From Actinomycetes bacterium (lineage in GTDB: Bacteria > Actinomycetota > Actinomycetes > Mycobacteriales > Mycobacteriaceae): a stretch of DNA of 64,000 nucleotides. The notes under the pieces were generated by a model. It was not told the DNA's origin and did not search any database. It saw nothing but the letters and a program-made list of their open reading frames with translations. The stretch covers positions 62,001 through 126,000 of the forward strand of contig JAEXZY010000034.1 of NCBI GenBank assembly GCA_023404955.1, written 5' to 3'. Positions 24,954 through 30,865 of the stretch are shown piece by piece. The stretch's first letter is position 1. Each line of letters begins with the position of its first letter. The position numbers were made by a program, and so were the translations under genes.

Positions 24954-25246
24954 TGGCTGATCGGTATCCGACCGTGAAATTGCGCAGTGAGCCGTTCGTC
25001 GAACTGCTCGTTCACCTGTTCCGCGATGTTCCGAACCTGCGGGGTGCGTTGTGCGCGGGTAAGTACGAGTTGTTCGACCACCATGACAGCCGTTTCGAGG
25101 CTGCCCGCATCTGCGCACGATGCCCTGCTCGGCTGCCGTGCCGAGCTTATGCGAGCAAGTCCCGGCGCCTGACGGGTACGTGGGCAGGCGTCTACCGAAA
25201 CCACGGTGACGATGAAACACCAAGGGAGGCAGTGGAAAATGGCTGA
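24953..25246 (+). CDS. WhiB-like iron-sulfur protein
   Basis: 97 aa from ATG 24953, overlapping the previous stop (TGATG). Four cysteines are spaced as in WhiB proteins: C34, then C54-x2-C57-x5-C63 (ICARCPARLPC). They are followed by a G-T-W-A-G-V turn in place of the usual GVWGG. WhiB proteins carry a [4Fe-4S] cluster and modulate transcription, often through the primary sigma factor. Phage and satellite versions are common in actinobacteria and can redirect host transcription or block superinfection. The family call is good; the target is unknown. Confidence 0.8.
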   Translation: MADRYPTVKLRSEPFVELLVHLFRDVPNLRGALCAGKYELFDHHDSRFEAARICARCPARLPCRAYASKSRRLTGTWAGVYRNHGDDETPREAVENG

Positions 25247-25556
25247 CAATGTTGACCTGTCGGGGATCGGCGCTCACCGACCCTGCCCAGCACGCGGCGT
25301 CCTCGTATTCGACAGCCTGCCGCCCGCCGTGCAGAACGCCGAAGACTCCCGAGCCGACGCGGATATTCGCAATCGCCCCTGGAGGTCCAACGTGACCACC
25401 AAGCGGCCCGCGACGCCGACCGAGCGCGCGTTGCTCGCCCACCTCGGCTACGAGCTGCCCGAGGTGCTGCACACCCGCGTGCAGTGGCTCACAGACGGCG
25501 TGAGACGCCGCACCTGGCCGCAGATACCCGCGACAACAGAGGGACTCACACCATGA
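25239..25556 (+). CDS. Small hypothetical protein of the element
   Basis: 105 aa if started at ATG 25239, which overlaps the WhiB-like gene by 8 bp. A GTG at 25392 has a much better ribosome-binding site (GGAGGTCCAAC just before it) and would give a 54-aa protein, beginning VTTKRPATPTERALLAHLG. The shorter version contains the more ordered part, including LPEVLHTRVQWLTDGVRRRT. Its stop overlaps the scaffold-like gene as ATGA. Not recognised. Confidence 0.5.
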   Translation: MADNVDLSGIGAHRPCPARGVLVFDSLPPAVQNAEDSRADADIRNRPWRSNVTTKRPATPTERALLAHLGYELPEVLHTRVQWLTDGVRRRTWPQIPATTEGLTP

Positions 25557-26077
25557 CCATGACCGATGCGGACACCGCGCAGCACGGGGCTGACGCCCAG
25601 GCCGGCCAACCTGGACCTGCCAGCACCGACGACAACCGCCCGCCAGCAAGCGAACCGGACGACCGGCCCGACGAGCGTGACGACGAGCACGACCAGGACT
25701 ACGCCGACGACGACGGCCGACGCGGCAGCAGGCGAGAGGCAAAGTACCGCGTCGAACGTAACGAGGCGCGCCGCCAGCGTGATGAGCTGGCCGACACTCT
25801 GACGCGCACCCGACAGGCCATCGTGTCGTCGGTCGTAGCTGGCAGCGGGTACGCCCCGAGGGTCGCCGAGTTGGTCGCCGCCGAGATGGACAAGCTGCTA
25901 GACGGCAACGGCATCCCCGACGCCGAGAAGATCGTGAGCACCCTCGCGGCTGTCGTAGCGGACTACGGGTTTGCCCGTCAGTCGCGGCCCCCAAAATTCA
26001 ACCCACAGCAGGGTTCCACCAACGGCGGTGGCGCTGCGGGTAAAGCGTCGTGGGCAGACGCGATCAAGGGCAGCTAG
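25553..26077 (+). CDS. Scaffold-like phage protein
   Basis: 174 aa from ATG 25553. The first 60 residues are disordered and acidic, rich in Asp, Pro and Gln. A charged helix follows (REAKYRVERNEARRQRDELA), then a compact helical region (ARVAELVAAEMDKLL-type text) and a C-terminus with a Gly-rich linker and the end AGKASWADAIKGS. An acidic disordered N-terminus, coiled coil and conserved C-terminal tail directly before a capsid gene are the signature of phage scaffolding proteins. The short tail would bind the capsid protein. No protease domain is attached. Confidence 0.7.
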   Translation: MTMTDADTAQHGADAQAGQPGPASTDDNRPPASEPDDRPDERDDEHDQDYADDDGRRGSRREAKYRVERNEARRQRDELADTLTRTRQAIVSSVVAGSGYAPRVAELVAAEMDKLLDGNGIPDAEKIVSTLAAVVADYGFARQSRPPKFNPQQGSTNGGGAAGKASWADAIKGS

Positions 26078-26206
26078 ACTCGCCACTGCGGGATCCGCTG
26101 CGCGTCGCAGCCACCCGCAGCACTGTTCGCCTTTGTGAGGCACCAACGGTTAGAGCGTGACTGCTCTCCTGAATCGCTGAAACAGGTTCTCACGAGAGGC
26201 AATCCA

Positions 26207-27082
26207 ATGACCCTTTTGACCACTGGCGGCAGCGCCATCCTCACCCCTGCACAAGTTCAAGACTTGGTGATCGTCCCGTTGATCGCCAGCAGCATCGCCA
26301 TGCAGGTGGCCACGGTCGTGCAGACGGGTTCAAACGAAACTCGTTTCCCGATCATCAGCGCCGATCCGTCCACGAGTTGGGTTGCTGAGGGTGCAGAGAT
26401 TCCGGTCAGCGACCCTGACATTGACGAGTTGGTCATCAGACCGCCGTCGCTGAAGGGTCTCACGGTGGTCTCCAATGAGTTGGTCGCCGACAGCGACCCC
26501 AGCGCGTTGGACGTGGTCGGCGACGGCTTGGTCCGTGACCTCCGCGTCAAGCTGGATGCCAGCTTCTTTGGCGGTGCAGGTGTCGGTGTCGCACCCGATG
26601 GCATCGAAAGCCTCGCCGGGACGCAGACAACCACGCTTGCATTCTCCGAGACGGGGAACTTGGACCCCTTCGCGGAGGCTATCAGCATGGCTGAGACAGT
26701 CGGCGTGCTGGCTGTCGACCCGGTGACCGGCCTGCCCGGCATGAGCTTCGTCGGCCACCCCACCGATGTGCTCAGCGTGGCGACCGCGAAAGTCGCCACC
26801 GACTCCAACGCGCCCCTGCTAGGACCGGACGCCACGGCAGCCACGAGCCGCAGCGTCCTCGGCGTGCCGTTGTACTCGTCGCCCGCAGTCACCCCCGGCA
26901 TCATGTGGCTCGTGCCGCGCTCCAAGACGTTCATCGTTTTGAGGGATGACCCAGAGGTCATAGCCGATACCAGCGCCTTTTTCAGTTCGGCGAGAACGGC
27001 AGTTAGGGCCGTACTTCGAGTCTCGCCAGCGTTTCCGCACGAGCAGGCAGTCTGCAAGGTCGTCATCGACGGCGGCAGCTGA
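26207..27082 (+). CDS. HK97-fold phage major capsid protein
   Basis: 291 aa from ATG 26207 with a clear purine-rich site. Typical features of the Phage_capsid family: the N-terminal LTPAQVQDLVIVPLIASSIA, then FPIISADPSTSWVAEGAEIPVSD (the E-loop-side WvaEga motif), SNELVADSDPSALDVV, and the C-terminal FSSARTAVRAVLRVSPAFPHEQAV. It lacks the long N-terminal delta domain cut off by proteases in HK97, which fits a separate scaffold. It would form the head into which the element's DNA is packaged. Capsid genes of this size occur in phiRv1/phiRv2-type elements. Confidence 0.88.
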   Translation: MTLLTTGGSAILTPAQVQDLVIVPLIASSIAMQVATVVQTGSNETRFPIISADPSTSWVAEGAEIPVSDPDIDELVIRPPSLKGLTVVSNELVADSDPSALDVVGDGLVRDLRVKLDASFFGGAGVGVAPDGIESLAGTQTTTLAFSETGNLDPFAEAISMAETVGVLAVDPVTGLPGMSFVGHPTDVLSVATAKVATDSNAPLLGPDATAATSRSVLGVPLYSSPAVTPGIMWLVPRSKTFIVLRDDPEVIADTSAFFSSARTAVRAVLRVSPAFPHEQAVCKVVIDGGS

Positions 27083-27205
27083 CAGACCACCTGCGCTCGG
27101 GAGCCACTGGCTACTCCGCTCGGGCGCAGGTGCTAGACCACCGCTGGCCGCGTGAGGTCGCCACCGTAGCGCGGCCAGCGGTGCTACCACCCCGAGGGAG
27201 ACCCG

Positions 27206-27532
27206 ATGACCTGGACCGGCGACCGCCGCACCCGACCCCGCAACGGTGCACGCCGCCTCCCCGAGAAACTGCGCCGCCGCGTCCTGCACCGCTACCCGAC
27301 ATGCCAGCTCAACATCCCCGGCATCTGCGTCGGCACAAGCACCGAGGTGCACCACATCACCCCCGACGCTGACGGCGGAACCGATGCAGAGTTCATCAAC
27401 GGTCAGCCGCAGCTCGTCGGCGTCTGCGGCCCATGTCACCGCCGCGTCTCGGCCCGCGACTCCGCAGCCCGCGCCAACCCCGGCACCCGCGTCCTACGCG
27501 AGAAGGAACGCCACCCCGGCGTCCTCCCGTGA
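27206..27532 (+). CDS. HNH endonuclease (packaging-associated type)
   Basis: 108 aa from ATG 27206, preceded by GAGGGAGA. The HNH core is complete: C33 and C41, HHI at residues 49-51 (TEVHHITPDADGG), N65 and C74-x2-C77 (VGVCGPCHRR). Small HNH proteins next to terminase genes assist terminase cleavage at cos sites in many HK97-type phages. Here it lies between the capsid gene and the terminase-small-subunit-like gene, which fits that role. A 32-residue reading frame from GTG 27529 follows but is not convincing. Confidence 0.82.
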   Translation: MTWTGDRRTRPRNGARRLPEKLRRRVLHRYPTCQLNIPGICVGTSTEVHHITPDADGGTDAEFINGQPQLVGVCGPCHRRVSARDSAARANPGTRVLREKERHPGVLP

Positions 27533-28040
27533 CCTGGACGACCCGCCGAGACCAGCAGCGACACAACGATATTCACGCGCAGCAAACACCGAATAGTGTT
27601 GGGTCGCAACGACAGTCATTGACGTGAAACCTGTTGCAAGACAACAACATAAACGTCCTCAACCTGACTCACTCTCGACGGCAAGCGGTCAAGTCTGCAA
27701 ACTCTAGTTCCGACTCAATATCGCGTCTACCTGCATGTTTGCCCTGGGGGAGACCCCTCCCGCAACCCCCTTCTCCCTCGACCGGGACGGCCCGGCTCGC
27801 ATCCTCCGCACTGCACCCGAGTTTCCTCAGGTCAGAGGCTGTTTTGGGGCAGCTGAATCGTCCTGTGCCGCAACGTTTCTCGTTGGTGGTGCCGTTTGCG
27901 CAGGTCAGAGGCTGTTTCTACCGGCTGCACGGTGCAGCGAATCGTACTACGGCGCAACCATTGTCAGCGTTGGGTTTAGCAATGGAACACACTGTCTAGC
28001 AATGACTTTCGGGGGCGCCACTCGGTCATACACTCGTGGT
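27533..28040 (+). other. 508-bp gene-free stretch with imperfect tandem repeats, possible packaging site
   Basis: No convincing gene is seen. Its main content is a 24-bp motif present twice (27821-27844 and 27894-27917; two mismatches, sharing CAGGTCAGAGGCTGTTT). Each copy is followed after a short gap by a similar GCAGCtGAATCGT...GCCGCAACG-like block, so a unit of about 73 bp is imperfectly duplicated. It lies between the HNH gene and the terminase-small-subunit-like gene, where cos or pac sites of many phages lie. It could also be a replication origin. Confidence 0.5.
27821..27917 (+). repeat. Two 24-bp direct repeats 73 bp apart
   Basis: GTTT-CCT-CAGGTCAGAGGCTGTTT at 27821-27844 and GTTT-GCG-CAGGTCAGAGGCTGTTT at 27894-27917 differ at two positions only. 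The blocks after each copy are also related. Repeat arrays of this kind are typical binding sites for small terminase subunits or replication initiators. Confidence 0.7.
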
Positions 28041-28427
28041 ATGACGAGGCGTCGCACTGCTGGGCAGAAGTTGCGGGAGAAGATGACCGCCGCGCTGGAG
28101 GCGACCGGGGTCCCCGGCATGGAGTTCGATGAGTACGAGACCGAGGCTCTGAAGCGGGCGTGCGCGGCTGCGGATCGCGCCGAGCAGTTGCAGGCGGTGT
28201 ATGACGCGGAGCTTGCGGGGGAGGCGCGTCCGACGATGCTGTCTCGGCTGTCTGCGGAGTTGCGTCATTGTGAGCGGCAGTCGGTGCAGATGTTGGAACG
28301 GGTGCGGCTGACCGAGGAGCCGCCGAAGTCTGCTCGTCATCAGCGGGCGGCTCGTGCGCGTTGGGATCGGCGGGATCGGCGGGAGGCTGCCCGTGTGGGG
28401 CCGCGCCCGCAGCAGGTGGTGAGCTGA
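28041..28427 (+). CDS. Terminase-small-subunit-like protein
   Basis: 128 aa from ATG 28041. A basic N-terminus (TRRRTAGQKLREKM), a central helical region with FDEYETEALKRACAAADRAEQ, a second helix pair, then a very basic tail (HQRAARARWDRRDRREAARV). Small actinophage proteins with this layout (an E-x-x-x-L-x-x-A-C-x-x-AD-R helix and a basic tail) are commonly annotated as terminase small subunits. It sits directly downstream of a repeat region that could be its binding site. No large terminase follows, so a helper phage enzyme would be needed for packaging. Assignment is moderate. Confidence 0.6.
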   Translation: MTRRRTAGQKLREKMTAALEATGVPGMEFDEYETEALKRACAAADRAEQLQAVYDAELAGEARPTMLSRLSAELRHCERQSVQMLERVRLTEEPPKSARHQRAARARWDRRDRREAARVGPRPQQVVS

Positions 28428-28428
28428 G

Positions 28429-28674
28429 GTGCCGCGCCAGAATCCGGCGCTTGCGCGGGAAGCGATGCCCAGCGACGGCATCGGCCCCATTTACAGACGG
28501 CTCCTGGGCCGCGAGCGGGACCAGCAGGCGCGGTATGGGCATCTGCACCGTCCCCGGTACCTGCTGGACGCTCTGGAGGCTGGTAAGACCGTGACGGTGC
28601 CGTGGTGGAAGGTGCCCGTGGCGCTGCGGCCAGCGGGCTGTGGGGACACTCTCGCTGTGGACCGGAGTATGTGA
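28429..28674 (+). CDS. Small hypothetical protein
   Basis: 81 aa from GTG 28429, one base after the stop of the preceding gene. It is basic, with LLGRERDQQARYGHLHRPRY in the middle and VPWWKVPVALRPAGCG near the end. Not recognised. It belongs by spacing to the same transcript as the terminase-like gene. The next 237 bp (28675-28911) contain no gene and probably hold the promoter of the DprA-like/PRTase pair. Confidence 0.5.
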   Translation: MPRQNPALAREAMPSDGIGPIYRRLLGRERDQQARYGHLHRPRYLLDALEAGKTVTVPWWKVPVALRPAGCGDTLAVDRSM

Positions 28675-28911
28675 GTCAGCCGCCACGGCGGGCGCGCCGC
28701 GCCCTGGGCGGGCTGCCCAGGTGACTCTGGCTCTGGGGTGCACCAATGCGCTCAGCCTGTTGACTGGACAACACGCCGCTTGCGAATCTGGCTGCTCAGG
28801 GCACATGTGGCGTTTCGGTGTCCTACTCTGAGGGCACAATGGCGCATGTACGACAATGAGTGACGCCGAGCGATCTCGGATGACGGTGTACGACAAGACG
28901 GGGATCGGACG

Positions 28912-29814
28912 ATGAACGATGAGCATGTTGCCTTGGTGGCACTGCTCCGCACCCGTCCTGAGGGATTGAACTGGCGCAAGCTGACCGACGAGGTCTTGCA
29001 GTACGGCAGCGCTGTGGCCGTCTGGGACTACTACAACCCCCTACAGCTGATTCCATCAGCGGAAGCAGATGCGGCCCTGGAAGCTGCTCGCGCAGACCTG
29101 GAGGCCTGGGGGCGTGACGGCCTCCGGTTCGTCGGTGTGCTCGATAAGGAGTTCCCGCAGAGATTGCTGGACATCTGGGAGACGCCGCCGTTCCTGTTCG
29201 CCCAGGGTCATCTTGGGGGTGAAGACGACCTCGGGCTGTCTGTGGTCGGGTCACGGAAGGCGTCGGCGTTTGGCCTGGATATGGCCAGCGGCATCGCCAC
29301 CTACTTGGCGGAGCAGCGGCTGACGGTCATCTCAGGCTTGGCGGCTGGCATCGACGCGGCAGCACACACTGCCGCCATCGCGGCGTCGGGCCGCACTGTG
29401 GCGTTCATCGCAACCGGGGTGCGGAAGCAATACCCAGCCGAGAACCGAGATCTGCAAGCGCAGATCATGGATGACGGTTTGGTGCTCTCGCAGTTCTGGC
29501 CGGACGCGCCGCCCCGAAAGCAGCACTTCCTGATGCGTAACGCGCTTATGTCGGGCTACGGGGTGGCCACCATCGTGGTCGAGGCAGGCGAGATGAGCGG
29601 AGCGCGGGCTCAGGCGCGTATGGCGGTGGAGCATGGGCGGCCGGTCATCCTCACGAGTCTTGTCGTGGAGCGAAATCATTGGGCGCGCACACTCGCCGAG
29701 CGGCCGAACGTCTGGGTGGTGTCGGGTGTCCGCGACATCGGTCCCATCGTTGACGAAATCCTCTCGGGGCCGCACCGGGTGGACGAGGCACTGAGGCTTC
29801 TGACTGTTCCGTGA
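28912..29814 (+). CDS. DprA/Smf-like SLOG-family protein (satellite cargo)
   Basis: 300 aa from ATG 28912. An N-terminal helical region (1-100) precedes a DprA-type Rossmann fold: LSVVGSRKASAFG (109-121), VISGLAAGIDAAAHTAAIAA (139-158), QYPAENRDL, FLMRNALMSGYGVATIVVEA (207-225) and SGARAQARMAVEHGRPV. Canonical DprA loads RecA on transforming DNA and ends in a winged helix; that domain is missing. SLOG-family proteins in conflict systems instead bind or make nucleotide signals. It is coupled to a ComF-like PRTase by a GTGA overlap. A competence role is unlikely in a 10-kb mobile element; an anti-phage role is inferred. Confidence 0.8.
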   Translation: MNDEHVALVALLRTRPEGLNWRKLTDEVLQYGSAVAVWDYYNPLQLIPSAEADAALEAARADLEAWGRDGLRFVGVLDKEFPQRLLDIWETPPFLFAQGHLGGEDDLGLSVVGSRKASAFGLDMASGIATYLAEQRLTVISGLAAGIDAAAHTAAIAASGRTVAFIATGVRKQYPAENRDLQAQIMDDGLVLSQFWPDAPPRKQHFLMRNALMSGYGVATIVVEAGEMSGARAQARMAVEHGRPVILTSLVVERNHWARTLAERPNVWVVSGVRDIGPIVDEILSGPHRVDEALRLLTVP

Positions 29815-30581
29815 GCAACTCAGCTGCACTAGCGCAGCTCCGCGACAGCCTCAAGGTCAACGCCGGGGGATACCTGCGCAATATCCTCCACCTCCCGGCA
29901 ATCACGTGCGAGCTATGTGCCCGGCCAATCGCCGGTAACCGCTTCTGTGATCGCTGCCAGTGGAATTACGTGTCGCGCAACGACATTGCTGATCGAGTCG
30001 GATCAATGGTCTACGGCATCGACGGCACCCAGAGCGGTCGGCTGATGTACGGCTACAAGGCGGCATATACGCGGCCCTCACATGTGCAGACGGTGACCTC
30101 GCTCGCGGTGCTCGGTGTACGCGAGCACCGCGAGTGTGCCGACCGACTGCTCGGCATCAGAGCTACCCGGTGGGCGACAGTCCCGTCTCTGCGCAACGTC
30201 GGCGCGGAGCATCCACTGAGGACCATCCTCACGGGCAAGATCGCAGCGGGCAGCGAGATAGTGGTGACAGCCGCGCCCCGCGAAGCAATTCACAGCCCCC
30301 GTGACGTCACACCGACGAACTACACCATCGCGACCGAGGTGCCTGAGGGCGCGCATGTCATGGTCATCGACGACACGTGGGTGGCGGGCGGCCACGCTCA
30401 GTCCGTCGCAGCCGCGCTCAAGCTGGCCGGTGCGCGTGTGGTGTCGGTGCTGACGGTGGCACGCTGGGTGGACCTGACCGACCCAGTGTCGAAGCAGGTT
30501 CACCGCGACCACATCAAGAACTGCGAGTACGACCCCACGGTCTGCCCGTGGACGGGTGGAGCCTGCCCGACCGCTACCTGA
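29811..30581 (+). CDS. ComF-like phosphoribosyltransferase with zinc finger (satellite cargo)
   Basis: 256 aa from GTG 29811, overlapping the preceding stop. An N-terminal zinc-finger CELCARPIAGNRFCDRC (C33, C36, C46, C49) is followed by a type I phosphoribosyltransferase fold. Its PRPP-binding loop is VMVIDDTWVAGGHAQSVAAA (183-202), preceded by substrate-side motifs. Three C-terminal cysteines (C238, C245, C252) may form a second metal site. ComF-type proteins share this finger-plus-PRTase build. Coupling to a DprA-like protein mirrors the competence pair DprA/ComF, but here on a mobile element at the usual cargo position before attR. Confidence 0.8.
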   Translation: MSNSAALAQLRDSLKVNAGGYLRNILHLPAITCELCARPIAGNRFCDRCQWNYVSRNDIADRVGSMVYGIDGTQSGRLMYGYKAAYTRPSHVQTVTSLAVLGVREHRECADRLLGIRATRWATVPSLRNVGAEHPLRTILTGKIAAGSEIVVTAAPREAIHSPRDVTPTNYTIATEVPEGAHVMVIDDTWVAGGHAQSVAAALKLAGARVVSVLTVARWVDLTDPVSKQVHRDHIKNCEYDPTVCPWTGGACPTAT

Positions 30582-30608
30582 CGCGACACGCCACCACGAC
30601 ACGCCGCT

Positions 30609-30638
30609 TGCCCACAACCTGCCCACAATTTGCCCGCA
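30609..30638 (+). repeat. Right arm-type integrase site candidates
   Basis: TGCCCACA at 30609-30616 and 30620-30627 and TGCCCGCA at 30631-30638, starting exactly 11 bp apart. The same octamer with 11-bp spacing occurs at 20722-20740 near the other end, so the two arrays would flank the core in the excised circle. About one helical turn of spacing supports cooperative protein binding. Confidence 0.65.
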
Positions 30639-30719
30639 GTTACAGGTAACTGTGGTGATCTCAGATGATGAGTTCACACAGGTCTAAGCGTGATCGGCGC
30701 TCTGACCAGGTAGCCGGGT

Positions 30720-30746
30720 AGGGTTCAAATCCCTCCGCCACCGCCA
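30720..30746 (+). repeat. attR core (27-bp direct repeat)
   Basis: Identical to 20626-20652 in the tRNA-Ser gene. It contains only half of the T-arm, the acceptor 3' strand and CCA, so it is a truncated tRNA copy, not a gene. It marks the right end of the integrated element; the first host feature after it is the original tRNA terminator. Confidence 0.92.
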
Positions 30747-30782
30747 AAGCCCCGAGCCTGCGATCCAGGCGCGGGGCTTTTT
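30746..30782 (+). terminator. Original tRNA-Ser terminator, displaced by the insertion
   Basis: AAAGCCCCG (30746-30754) pairs with CGGGGCTTT (30772-30780), followed by two more T: a strong rho-independent type hairpin. It directly abuts attR, as expected if it ended the tRNA gene before integration. In the present state it lies downstream of the PRTase gene and can end the element's own transcript. Confidence 0.8.
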
Positions 30783-30865
30783 GGTGAGCAGCCCCAGCCC
30801 TCGGTGTTACCCTGCCGTCAATATGCGGGCTCGGCGGGGAGTGCGCGCGATGTCGGGGGTACGCC

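Larger units (their letters stand above)
20626..30746 (+). mobile_element. Integrated phage-satellite-like element in tRNA-Ser(CGA), about 10.1 kb
   Basis: Bounded by 27-bp att repeats, with an integrase directly inside the left end and TGCCCACA arm-type repeats near both ends. All genes run in the same direction, mostly with overlapping stops and starts: integrase, two HTH proteins, winged-helix protein, HNH protein, WhiB-like protein, scaffold-like protein, HK97 major capsid protein, HNH protein, terminase-small-subunit-like protein, then a DprA-like/PRTase pair. Portal, protease, large terminase, tail and lysis genes are not seen in 10 kb. Size and content recall the M. tuberculosis elements phiRv1 and phiRv2 and, more broadly, capsid-encoding phage satellites. 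Mobility by a helper phage is inference. Confidence 0.88.

Noticed and set aside
24348..25994. A 548-codon minus-strand frame across the middle of the integrated element
   Set aside because: It crosses several overlapping plus-strand genes with recognisable domains (HNH tail, WhiB) and has no domain of its own.
27529..27627. A 32-aa frame after the second HNH gene, with a GTGA junction
   Set aside because: Too short and low in protein-like character to support; only the overlap speaks for it.
28912..30581. A natural-competence locus (DprA/ComF)
   Set aside because: No ComEA/ComEC-type genes nearby, the DprA winged helix is missing, and the pair lies inside a 10-kb integrated element.
30720..30746. 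A second tRNA-Ser gene
   Set aside because: Only the 3' 24 bases plus CCA are present; upstream sequence does not fold into a tRNA, so it is attR.
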